This document shows positions 6,753 through 13,573 of a stretch of 14,335 bases of DNA, in pieces (within the stretch, counting starts at the first letter, position 1; each line of letters starts with the position of its first letter). The stretch comes from JAWPNA01 sp045402695. GTDB taxonomy: Bacteria > Acidobacteriota > Polarisedimenticolia > JACPZX01 > DASXTC01. The stretch spans positions 1 through 14,335 of the forward strand of contig JAWPNA010000008.1 of the NCBI GenBank assembly GCA_045402695.1, read 5' to 3'. The notes below the pieces were generated by a model. It saw nothing but the letters and a program-made list of their open reading frames with translations. It ran no database searches and was not told the DNA's origin. The position numbers and the translations under genes are program-made.

Positions 6753-6770
6753 CCTGCGCGCCCTACTTCG

Positions 6771-8087
6771 CTACTTGATGAAGAAATTCTTGTAGACGTC
6801 GAGGTAGAGCACGCCGCCCATGATCAGGAGCAGCAGCACGAAGCCGAACTGCATCACGCGCTCCTTGATCTGCATGGACAGGTCCCGTCTGATGAGCCCT
6901 TCGACGAACAGGATGAAGATGTGGCCGCCGTCCAGGATGGGGATCGGAAGGAGATTGATGATTCCGAGCTGCAGGCTCACCAGCGACATGAACGCGAGGA
7001 ACGAAACCCAGCCGCTTCGCAGCGACTCGCCGGTCAGGCGGTAGATGTCAATCGGACCGGAGAGGGTCCTCGGCGAGAGCTGGCCTGACACGAGCTTTTT
7101 CAACGTCAGAAACAGCACACCGGCCTGTTCCCAGTTCACCTTCGCACTTTGAACGAAGGCATCGACGGGGCCGTATTCCCGCAGCGTGAAGGGCAGCGAC
7201 GCACTCACGCCGATGTCGCCCTTGCCGTCCTTCTCGACGGGTATCACTTCCAGATCCATGGGCCGGCCGTCCCTCCGGACGGTCAGTTTGACCGGCTTGC
7301 CCGGGCTCGCCGAGACGATGTCGGCGTAGGCCTGCCAGCCCTCGGACCCGAACATCTCTTTGTCGTTCACGGCCTCGAGAAGGTCTCCCTCCCTCAAGCC
7401 GGCCCCTTCGGCGGGCCCGCCAGCTTCCACTTCCGCGGCCATGAGCGGAGTGTAGGGCCCGATCCCAATGATTCCGATCTTCTCCTTCTTCGTGGCACCC
7501 ACCGTCACCGGGACTTCGATCGTCCGGCCGTCCCGGCGGATCGAGAACGAAACTGTCTGGTAGGGGATCAACGCCACATTGAGCTGGAGATCGCGCCACG
7601 TGCTCAGCTCCTGGCCATTCACGGCGAGCAGCTCGTCCTTCACCTGCAGGCCCGCCTCCGCGGCCGCGGCATTGGGGTCCACCCAGCCCACCACGGGAGG
7701 CTCGGTCATGTACCTCGCCTCGGCTACGCCGTGCATGAGGATCCCGGCGGTCAGGACGACGGCGAGGACGATGTTGAGCGAGGCCCCCATCACCAGCACG
7801 AGAAAGCGTTCGGACTTGCGGCGCGACAGAAACTCCTCGCGGGTTCCGCGCAGGGCTTCGTCGGGGTTCTCCCCCAGCATCTTGACGTATCCGCCCAGGG
7901 GCACCGCAGAGACGCGGTACTCCGTGCCTCCCCTGACGAAGCCGAAGAGCCTCGGCCCGAAGCCTAGGGAAAACACTTCCACGCGGATGCCGAGCGCCTT
8001 GGCCACCATGTAGTGGCCGGACTCGTGTATGAAGATGAGGGCACCCAGAATGAAGATGAACCCAAGAAGTGTGAACGGATCGGGCAT
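6771..8087 (-). CDS. rseP: RseP-type site-2 intramembrane zinc metalloprotease
   Basis: The 438-residue M50 protease cuts substrates within or near the membrane. The zinc-binding HESGH (residues 21-25) lies in the first membrane helix, and the third ligand motif NLLPIPILDGGH (378-389, Asp386) lies in a later helix. Two PDZ domains lie between them: about 110-200 (VVGWVDPNAAAAEAGLQVKD) and 205-290 (AGGPAEGAGLREGD). A last membrane helix ends the protein. In E. coli, RseP releases sigma E by cleaving its anti-sigma factor and also clears signal peptides. GGAGGAG at 8095-8101 sits 7 bases before the ATG. The start is 2 bp past the dxr stop, so translation is probably coupled. It is the last gene of the truA-uppS-cdsA-dxr-rseP series and could act on the nearby anti-sigma factor. 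Confidence 0.95.
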   Translation of the reverse strand: MPDPFTLLGFIFILGALIFIHESGHYMVAKALGIRVEVFSLGFGPRLFGFVRGGTEYRVSAVPLGGYVKMLGENPDEALRGTREEFLSRRKSERFLVLVMGASLNIVLAVVLTAGILMHGVAEARYMTEPPVVGWVDPNAAAAEAGLQVKDELLAVNGQELSTWRDLQLNVALIPYQTVSFSIRRDGRTIEVPVTVGATKKEKIGIIGIGPYTPLMAAEVEAGGPAEGAGLREGDLLEAVNDKEMFGSEGWQAYADIVSASPGKPVKLTVRRDGRPMDLEVIPVEKDGKGDIGVSASLPFTLREYGPVDAFVQSAKVNWEQAGVLFLTLKKLVSGQLSPRTLSGPIDIYRLTGESLRSGWVSFLAFMSLVSLQLGIINLLPIPILDGGHIFILFVEGLIRRDLSMQIKERVMQFGFVLLLLIMGGVLYLDVYKNFFIK

Positions 8088-8089
8088 TA

Positions 8090-9334
8090 TCAGGCTCCTC
8101 CGGAGCGGTTCAGCGCGCCGGCGACAGTGAGTGGCGCGGCCGCCTCGGCGGCCGCCTCGCGCGCCCAGGCATCCGCCTGGAGAATGAAGTCAAGGGAGGT
8201 CGCCGCCGCCGGCCGGTGCGCCCCCATCACTGCATTGATGATGAGTGCAATGTCGGTGAATCTGGTCTTTCCGTCAAGGAAGCTCTGCACCGCGACCTCG
8301 TTGGCCGCGTTCAGCACCGCGGGCATGGTACCTCCCGCCTCGAGGGCGCGCCAGCCAAACCCGAGGCACGGGAACCGCGCCATGTCGGGCTCCAAGAAGT
8401 TCATCTCTTTCAGCGCGGCCAGATCAAGCGGCGGCAACGGAGTCTTGCATCGATCCGGGTAGGTCAGCGCATACTGGATCGGGTGCCGCATGTCGGTGGC
8501 GCCGAGCTGGCAGACGAACGACCCGTCCACAAACTCCACCAGGGAATGGATGGTGGATTGCGGGTGCACGATCACCGAGATCCTGCCTCCGGGAAGATCG
8601 AAAAGCCACCGCGCCTCGATCACTTCGAGCCCTTTGTTCATCAGCGTGGCCGAGTCGATCGAGATCTTCCGGCCCATCTCCCAGGTCGGGTGCGCCAGCG
8701 CCTGGGCCGGTGTCACGGACGACAGGTCGATGGCCGGGCCGGAGAAAAACGGTCCGCCGGATGCCGTGAGCACCAGCCGGCGCACCTCCTCGGTCTTTTC
8801 GCCTCGCAGACACTGGTGCACGGCGTTGTGCTCGCTGTCGACGGGCAGCAGCAGCGCCCCGCTTCGCCGCGCGGCCGCAATCATCTGATCGCCGGCCATC
8901 ACCAGAGCCTCCTTGTTGGCGAGCGCGACCGTCTTGCCCGCCTCCACGGCCGCGTAGGTCGGTTCCAGTCCCGCCGCCCCCACGATCCCAGCCAGCACGA
9001 GGTCTGCCTCCGGCATGACGGCGACCTGTTTGACCCCCTCGGGCCCGAAGACCACTTTGGTCGGCAGGCCGCCAATCTCCCGCCTGACCTGCACCGCGAG
9101 CTCCTCGGTTCCGATGCAGGCGATCTCCGGCCTGAAAGCGCGGATCTGCTCGACCAGACGGCCCGCGCCAAGGCCGGCCGCCAGCCCGACAACGCGGAAC
9201 CGCGTCTCGCCGTCGGAAGGTCGGTTCCCCGGATGTTCCCGGCCCGGCTCCATCCGGTTGAGCCGCCCGATCAGGTCGAGCGCACTGGTTCCGATGGAGC
9301 CGGTCGAGCCCAAAATCGCGATCCGCTTTTGCAT
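8090..9334 (-). CDS. dxr: 1-deoxy-D-xylulose 5-phosphate reductoisomerase
   Basis: Dxr converts DXP to MEP with NADPH, the first committed step of the MEP isoprenoid pathway in the cytoplasm. The 414-residue protein starts MQKRIAILGSTGSIG with the NADPH-binding GSTGSIG at 9-15. Metal ligands are visible as VDSEHNA (Asp166, Glu168) and NKGLEVIEA (Glu237). Other landmarks are ALANKEALVMAG, ASGGPF (191-196) and HPQSTIHSLVEF (257-268). About 18 extra Gly/Pro/Arg-rich residues follow the first helix (27-45), making it slightly longer than usual. The start at 9334 is preferred over ATG 9343 because GAGG (9344-9347) is 9 bases before the former and touches the latter. It begins 16 bp after cdsA and ends 2 bp before rseP. 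Its product feeds UppS through IPP and DMAPP. Confidence 0.97.
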   Translation of the reverse strand: MQKRIAILGSTGSIGTSALDLIGRLNRMEPGREHPGNRPSDGETRFRVVGLAAGLGAGRLVEQIRAFRPEIACIGTEELAVQVRREIGGLPTKVVFGPEGVKQVAVMPEADLVLAGIVGAAGLEPTYAAVEAGKTVALANKEALVMAGDQMIAAARRSGALLLPVDSEHNAVHQCLRGEKTEEVRRLVLTASGGPFFSGPAIDLSSVTPAQALAHPTWEMGRKISIDSATLMNKGLEVIEARWLFDLPGGRISVIVHPQSTIHSLVEFVDGSFVCQLGATDMRHPIQYALTYPDRCKTPLPPLDLAALKEMNFLEPDMARFPCLGFGWRALEAGGTMPAVLNAANEVAVQSFLDGKTRFTDIALIINAVMGAHRPAAATSLDFILQADAWAREAAAEAAAPLTVAGALNRSGGA

Positions 9335-9343
9335 CAATGGCAT

Positions 9344-9347
9344 CCTC
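9344..9347 (-). promoter_or_regulatory. Ribosome binding site that selects the dxr start
   Basis: On the minus strand GAGG lies 9 bases before the ATG at 9334. It directly abuts the alternative ATG at 9343, leaving no spacer there. Confidence 0.5.
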
Positions 9348-9350
9348 GCG

Positions 9351-10160
9351 TCATTCCATGAAGTACTTGTGGTAGTAAAACAGGACGGGGGCGGCAAAAA
9401 GCAGGCTGTCGGCGCGATCGAGCATCCCCCCATGGCCTGGGAAGAGCGATCCGCTGTCCTTGATCGACGCTGTCCTCTTGACGAGCGACTCGACCAGATC
9501 CCCCAGCATCCCCGCCGATCCCAACAGGAAACCAAGGGCCACCGCATCGGTAAGGCCGAGCCTCCGAAAGAACCACGCCTTCGCCACCAGCGCCGCGGCC
9601 ACCGCCGCCACTAGAGCTCCCGCGGCTCCTTCGACGGTCTTGGCGGGGCTAATGGAGGGGATCAACTTGGACCGTCCCCAGAGAGTTCCCACCGTGTAAG
9701 CCGCGGCGTCCGAGAGCCACACGACCCAGAACAGAAGGACGGTCAGATCGCGCCCCATCTCCTCGCCGTCGCTCATCAGTCCTAATGAATAGCCCATCAG
9801 GAATCCGACGAACAGGACGGTGAAGAACGTGACGGCCATCCCTGCCAGCTCGGCATCCAACTCGCCGGGATTCCTGTGCGCCCGGATGAGCGAGGCTGTG
9901 GGCACCAGGATCGCGGTCGCGCAGAGGATGTCGAGAGCGCCGACCCTCGGATCAAGGAAAGTATAGGCTGCGGCCACTCCCAGCGCCGCGCCCAGGAGCT
10001 TGTGCGGTTTCAAGCCGCGCCGCTCGGCGATCGCGTACAGCTCGTAGGAGCCGACCACAACCGCCGCCGATACAAGCACCAGGAAGGCGGCGGGGGGCAA
10101 ACGCTTGATGACGACGAAGAGGATGGGCAGCCCGATGAGAGAGGTCAGAATCCTCTTCAC
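9351..10160 (-). CDS. cdsA: Phosphatidate cytidylyltransferase (CDP-DAG synthase)
   Basis: CdsA makes CDP-diacylglycerol from phosphatidate and CTP, the branch point of bacterial phospholipid synthesis, in the inner membrane. The 269-residue protein has several hydrophobic helices and the CdsA signature at 225-251: S-L-V-K-R, then KDSGSLFPGHGG, then LDRAD, including the conserved KD and the DxxxD-like metal site at Asp248/Asp251. The GTG start at 10160 overlaps the uppS stop as GTGA, with AGAGG 8 bases upstream, which indicates coupled translation. The frame stays open upstream inside uppS, but that extension is Gly/Arg-rich and unlike CdsA, so I rejected it. Length is typical for the family. 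Confidence 0.95.
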   Translation of the reverse strand: MKRILTSLIGLPILFVVIKRLPPAAFLVLVSAAVVVGSYELYAIAERRGLKPHKLLGAALGVAAAYTFLDPRVGALDILCATAILVPTASLIRAHRNPGELDAELAGMAVTFFTVLFVGFLMGYSLGLMSDGEEMGRDLTVLLFWVVWLSDAAAYTVGTLWGRSKLIPSISPAKTVEGAAGALVAAVAAALVAKAWFFRRLGLTDAVALGFLLGSAGMLGDLVESLVKRTASIKDSGSLFPGHGGMLDRADSLLFAAPVLFYYHKYFME

Positions 10161-11032
10161 ACGACGCGCCTCTTGCCCGAGGAGCCCACTGTGGTGCCGG
10201 GCGGCACGGCCACGTCCTGGGCATCCTCCCCCACGCCTCCGTAGCGTCGATCCCTTTTCTGGTAGTCCCGGATCGCTCGCAGAAGCTCCCGTTTGCGGAA
10301 ATCCGGCCAAAGCGTGTCAGTCACCCAGATCTCGGCGTAGGCGATCTGCCACAGAAGGAAGTTGCTGATCCGCAGCTCGCCACTCGTGCGGATGAGAAGG
10401 TCGGGGTCCGGCTGGCCGGCGGTGTAGAGGTGTCGGGCGAACGCGGCCTCGTCCAGGCCCGCCGCGGCGTTTTCCTGCGACGCTCCGGACGCGGCCTGAT
10501 CCTTCAGCAGATCGCCCAGCAGGTTGCGGCAGGCGTCCACGATTTCCGCGCGCCCACCGTACGACAGGGCGATGTTGAAGATGAGTCCCTGCATGTGTCG
10601 GGTGGCCTCCATGCCCTTGCGCAGTTCGCGCTGCACCGAAGGGTCCATGTCCTCCATGCGGCCGATGACGTTGAACCTGATGTCGTTGCGGAGCAGAGTC
10701 TGGAGCTCCCGACGAAGATACTCCTTGAGCAGCGCCATAAGGGTGTTGATTTCGGAGCGCGGTCTCTTCCAGTTCTCCTTGGAGAACGCGTACAGCGTGA
10801 GGACGTGGAGCCCCAGCCTCGCCGAGGCCTCCACGACGTCACGCACCGCGTCGATTCCCGCTCGGTGCCCCGCGACGCGCGGGAGGCGGCGGCACCGGGC
10901 CCAGCGGCCGTTGCCGTCCATAATGATGGCCACGTGCGCCGGCAGGCGGGAGAAATCAATCTCGCGCACGAGGGATTCTTCCTGGCTGCCGGGAGTGATG
11001 TAACCATCAAGGTCGGGCGTCTTTCTCGGCAT
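10157..11032 (-). CDS. uppS: Undecaprenyl diphosphate synthase (cis-prenyltransferase)
   Basis: UppS adds IPP units in cis to farnesyl diphosphate to make C55-PP, the precursor of the lipid carrier for peptidoglycan and surface polysaccharides. The 291-residue protein shows all family motifs: IIMDGNGRWA (36-45; catalytic Asp39), GHRAG (55-59), FSKENWKR (83-90), ALSYGGRAE (155-163) and PDLLIRTSGELRISNFLLWQ (210-229), with Arg215, Arg221 and Ser217 in the IPP-binding loop. An N-terminal extension of about 25 residues and a C-terminal tail of about 25 residues (after YGGVG) make it longer than the usual 240-260. GGGAG stands 5 bases before ATG 11032. It overlaps cdsA by 4 bp. The common upstream neighbours frr and pyrH are absent; truA precedes it instead. 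Confidence 0.96.
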   Translation of the reverse strand: MPRKTPDLDGYITPGSQEESLVREIDFSRLPAHVAIIMDGNGRWARCRRLPRVAGHRAGIDAVRDVVEASARLGLHVLTLYAFSKENWKRPRSEINTLMALLKEYLRRELQTLLRNDIRFNVIGRMEDMDPSVQRELRKGMEATRHMQGLIFNIALSYGGRAEIVDACRNLLGDLLKDQAASGASQENAAAGLDEAAFARHLYTAGQPDPDLLIRTSGELRISNFLLWQIAYAEIWVTDTLWPDFRKRELLRAIRDYQKRDRRYGGVGEDAQDVAVPPGTTVGSSGKRRVV

Positions 11033-11092
11033 CGGACTCCCGGAGGCGACGCGGGTGGAGGCTAAATCGTTCGATCTAAAACAAAAATCCTA
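11033..11092 (-). other. AT-rich spacer between truA and uppS
   Basis: On the minus strand the 60 bases after the truA stop contain TAGGATTTTTGTTTTAGATC and then a small ATCG-AA-CGAT palindrome, much more AT-rich than the surroundings. It could hold a secondary uppS promoter, but I cannot place convincing -35 and -10 boxes at proper spacing. No terminator stem precedes the T-rich run. Confidence 0.3.
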
Positions 11093-11863
11093 TCACCCGA
11101 TCCTGTCCTGCGCAAGATCGGGGTACAGGACCTGCACTAGAAACAGCCCCATCGCCGGCGCCGTGGGACCCGCGAGGCGCCTGTCCCGCGACTCGATGAT
11201 CTCGGTGATCCGCTCGGGCTTCAGCCGTCCGCGCCCCACTTCGATCAGGGTGCCCGCAATCGTGCGCACCATGTGCTGCAGGAACGAGCTGGCCTCCACG
11301 GTGTACTCGATCAGGCCCTGATTCCCCTGTCGCACGCTTACGCGCGAGTGCCTGATCACCTTGACGGGAGAATCCGATACATCGCCTGCGGCGCGGAACG
11401 AGGAGAAGTCCATCTCGCCGACAAGAAGCCCGGCCGCCCGATCCATCGCCTCCACATCGAGAGGCGCACGCACGTGCGCCGCGAACCCAGTGTGGAAGGG
11501 AGAGATGTACTCGCCCTGGACGATCTGGTAACGGTAGATCCTTCCGCGCGCCGAGTGACGCGCATGGAAATCACTCGAGACCCTCTCGATCCCGAGGACG
11601 CCGATATCCCCTGGCAGTGTGGCGTTGAGTGTCCTGGCCAGTCGGCACGGATCGATCTCGATGGGCGACTCGACACTCGCCACCTGTCCTAAGGCGTGCA
11701 CTCCGGCGTCGGTCCGGGCGGCGCCGCAAACGCCGACCGGCTGCCTCATCACCATCGCCAGCCGATCGTGCAGGAGGCCCTGGATCGTCGGGAGACCGGG
11801 CTGGACCTGCCAGCCGTGATACGCGGTCCCGATGTACTCGAGCGTCAGCTTGAAGTTAGGCAT
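11093..11863 (-). CDS. truA: tRNA pseudouridine synthase A (positions 38-40)
   Basis: TruA converts uridines 38, 39 and 40 of the tRNA anticodon stem-loop to pseudouridine. The 256-residue protein contains the catalytic motif RTDAGVHALGQV with Asp52 as nucleophile, FKLTLEYIGTAYHGWQ at the N-terminus, RIYRYQI, and the C-terminal SFLQHMVRTIAGTLIEVGRG. One deviation stands out: the residue before the catalytic Arg is Ala49, where family members usually have Gly (AGRTD). The other core residues are intact, so activity is likely. The upstream TTG 11881 was rejected because GGGAGGA lies 5 bases before ATG 11863. It is the first gene of the minus-strand envelope operon and diverges from the sigma-factor operon. 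Confidence 0.95.
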   Translation of the reverse strand: MPNFKLTLEYIGTAYHGWQVQPGLPTIQGLLHDRLAMVMRQPVGVCGAARTDAGVHALGQVASVESPIEIDPCRLARTLNATLPGDIGVLGIERVSSDFHARHSARGRIYRYQIVQGEYISPFHTGFAAHVRAPLDVEAMDRAAGLLVGEMDFSSFRAAGDVSDSPVKVIRHSRVSVRQGNQGLIEYTVEASSFLQHMVRTIAGTLIEVGRGRLKPERITEIIESRDRRLAGPTAPAMGLFLVQVLYPDLAQDRIG

Positions 11864-11868
11864 GGGGT

Positions 11869-11875
11869 TCCTCCC
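11869..11875 (-). promoter_or_regulatory. Ribosome binding site that selects the truA start
   Basis: A consensus-like GGGAGGA on the minus strand stands 5 bases before ATG 11863. The upstream in-frame TTG 11881 precedes this motif and is not supported. Confidence 0.7.
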
Positions 11876-11930
11876 GGACAAGTGAGTCTACCAGAGCGGC
11901 TGTTTGAAGGGCCGCAGCGTCCATTGAAGT

Positions 11931-11936
11931 ATCGTA
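11931..11936 (-). promoter_or_regulatory. Candidate -10 box for truA
   Basis: The minus strand reads CTGAATACGATACTT, giving the hexamer TACGAT about 65 bp upstream of the truA start. No good -35 box lies 16-18 bp further up. The identical hexamer occurs in the opposite orientation at 12057-12062, ahead of the sigma-factor gene. Confidence 0.3.
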
Positions 11937-11960
11937 TTCAGAGAGGTTTAGGGGACCGCA

Positions 11961-11992
11961 GGATGGCGCCTGAGGGTTTACGGGCGCCATCC
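11961..11992. repeat. Perfect 10-bp inverted repeat between divergent genes
   Basis: GGATGGCGCC (11961-11970) and GGCGCCATCC (11983-11992) are exact reverse complements around a 12-base centre. No T-run follows on either strand, so it is not an obvious terminator. It lies between the candidate divergent promoters and could be an operator. Confidence 0.6.
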
Positions 11993-12053
11993 CACGCTCG
12001 GGACGTAACTTCTCGTCGCGCGGCCAGCCCGGCCCGCTCCGGCGGTCGTTTTC

Positions 12054-12062
12054 TGTTACGAT
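12054..12062 (+). promoter_or_regulatory. Candidate extended -10 box for the sigma-factor operon
   Basis: TGTTACGAT reads as an extended -10 element (TGn followed by TACGAT), 49 bp before ATG 12112. No matching -35 box is visible, which extended -10 promoters can tolerate. This is pattern matching only. Confidence 0.35.
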
Positions 12063-12111
12063 ACGGCCGTCTGTAAACCTGAACTCTTTTCCTGGGTCTA
12101 AGTTGGCGATC

Positions 12112-12687
12112 ATGCCGGCTGACGAGCGAGAAATCCTTGAGAGGATTCGAGCCGGAGACATAGAGGCCGTCGAGGTGCTGTTCGAGGAGCACCGGACAAG
12201 AATCTATCGGGTTTGCCTGCTCTACACCGACAGCCAGGACGACGCCAAGGATGTCCTGCAGGAGACCTTTCTCCGCGCGTACAAGTCGGTCAGGCGCTTC
12301 CGAGGCGACTCTTCGTTCACGACATGGCTCACTCGCATCGCGATCAACCTCTGCCTGAACCTGAGGCGGGATCGCAGGAATACCGAGGCTCTGGATGTGG
12401 AACGACTCGACACGGTGCTTCTGCACCTGCCGCACACAGACCCCGGCAATCCGGAGGAATCTCTCAGAACACGCGAGCTTCGCGAACGTATCATGTCCTT
12501 GGTGGCGCGCCTGCCGCCGCGCGAACGCATGGCGTTCGTCTTGAAGCAGTTCGAACAGCTCAAGATCCGCGAGATCAGTGAGATCATGCACATCAGCGAA
12601 GGCACGGTAAAATCTTTTCTGCACCGAGCAGTCGTGTCGCTCAGGGCCGGCTTGGCTCAGGAAAGCCGGAGGGTCCATCACACGTGA
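12112..12687 (+). CDS. ECF-family RNA polymerase sigma factor
   Basis: The 191-residue group 4 (extracytoplasmic function) sigma factor directs RNA polymerase to alternative promoters. Region 2 spans about residues 13-88 (AVEVLFEEHRTRIYRV, DDAKDVLQETFLRAYKSV, FRGDSSFTTWLTRIAINL), the part that binds core enzyme and reads the -10. After an acidic linker, region 4 (122-182) has LPPRERMAFVLKQFEQL and the helix-turn-helix IREISEIMHISEGTVKSFLHRA, which reads the -35. No region 1.1, 3 or C-terminal sensor domain is present. No strong ribosome site is visible; I chose ATG 12112 over TTG 12103. The anti-sigma gene follows after 58 bp, so its activity is probably set by that protein. It resembles the SigE/RpoE-like class, but the regulon cannot be told from the window. 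Confidence 0.93.
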   Translation: MPADEREILERIRAGDIEAVEVLFEEHRTRIYRVCLLYTDSQDDAKDVLQETFLRAYKSVRRFRGDSSFTTWLTRIAINLCLNLRRDRRNTEALDVERLDTVLLHLPHTDPGNPEESLRTRELRERIMSLVARLPPRERMAFVLKQFEQLKIREISEIMHISEGTVKSFLHRAVVSLRAGLAQESRRVHHT

Positions 12688-12733
12688 CGCAACCTCGCTC
12701 CGAACCGGCTGATCGTTTCCAACATCTCAAGGG

Positions 12734-12740
12734 AAGGTGA
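12734..12740 (+). promoter_or_regulatory. Ribosome binding site that selects the anti-sigma start
   Basis: AAGGTGA is 5 bases before ATG 12746. The earlier in-frame GTG 12737 lies inside this motif and is therefore unlikely. Confidence 0.65.
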
Positions 12741-12745
12741 ACCGC

Positions 12746-13573
12746 ATGTCCGGCAATCCTCTCATGCCTGGCGATAACGCCCCGTGCGACGCGGCGCAGC
12801 AGGACCTCGTGCTGCTCCTGTACGACGAGCTGCCCGCAGCTCGCCGCCAGCAGGTCGAGTCGCATGCTCTGTCCTGCAGCCGCTGCCGGCAGGAGCTGAT
12901 GTCATATCGGACCACACTCGAGGCCGTCGATCTCGCCCGCCTCACCGAGATGGCGACGGTCGCATCCCCAGGTGACTGGGATACGCTGCGGGCGCGCCTG
13001 CAGCGTTCGGATCGCGGCCGTCTTCGCGAGTTGATGGTCCCCGCTCTGAAAGCGGCCGCCGTCGTGCTCCTCGCGGGTGCCGCCTTTGCTCTGGGCCGCA
13101 CCTGGGACGATTTCTCTCTCGGGCCGATCGGAGGCCATGGCGCCAACGGCCCCTCATCCTTATCGGTGGTGCCCCGGCCTACTCCTCCTGCTGAGCAAGG
13201 CACCGCCTCGCACCTGCAGGAGTTCTCTGAAGAGACCAACGGGTACCTGGACCGGACACGTCTCGTGCTGCTCGAGTTCGCCAATGCCGACGGGTCTTCC
13301 GACTCGGGCTTTCTGCGCGAAGCGTCGCTCGACCTGCTCGCCGAGGGCCGGCGCGCGCGCAAGGTGGCCGACCGGATCGCGGACCCCAGGATCGAGGAGA
13401 TCATGGGCCGGCTCGAGAGCATTCTGCGGGACATCACCCGCCTCTCGGCGGCAGGCGACGCCGCGTCAATGGATCGGATCAAGGCACGGATGCACGATAG
13501 CGGCGTCCTGCTCCAGCTCGAGATCATGAGTGTCGCCTCGGACCGTATCGCCGCCGCGGGGCCCAGAACATGA
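12746..13573 (+). CDS. Membrane-anchored zinc-finger anti-sigma factor
   Basis: This 275-residue protein very probably holds the upstream ECF sigma factor inactive at the membrane. The N-terminal cytoplasmic part carries a ZAS-type zinc motif, H40-x3-C44-x2-C47 (SHALSCSRCRQEL), with Cys14 as a possible further ligand. One membrane segment follows at about 98-117 (MVPALKAAAVVLLAGAAFALG). The remainder (120-275) should lie in the periplasm; it is Pro-rich at first, then largely charged and helical (160-270). That region matches no sensor domain I recognise. A single-pass type II layout is what RseP-like proteases cleave, and rseP lies about 4.7 kb away in the divergent operon. The stop overlaps the next start as ATGA, so the TPR protein is made in step with it and may be its periplasmic partner. 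Confidence 0.85.
   Translation: MSGNPLMPGDNAPCDAAQQDLVLLLYDELPAARRQQVESHALSCSRCRQELMSYRTTLEAVDLARLTEMATVASPGDWDTLRARLQRSDRGRLRELMVPALKAAAVVLLAGAAFALGRTWDDFSLGPIGGHGANGPSSLSVVPRPTPPAEQGTASHLQEFSEETNGYLDRTRLVLLEFANADGSSDSGFLREASLDLLAEGRRARKVADRIADPRIEEIMGRLESILRDITRLSAAGDAASMDRIKARMHDSGVLLQLEIMSVASDRIAAAGPRT

Noticed and set aside
5837..6778. Second plus-strand frame inside the PilX-like gene
   Set aside because: It is a frame-shifted shadow of the passenger region, rich in Arg and Gly with no domain.
6763..6778. Short tandem CTACTTCG / CTACTTGA at the convergent gene ends
   Set aside because: It is only two imperfect 8-base copies; one contains the rseP stop. It is not distinguishable from chance.
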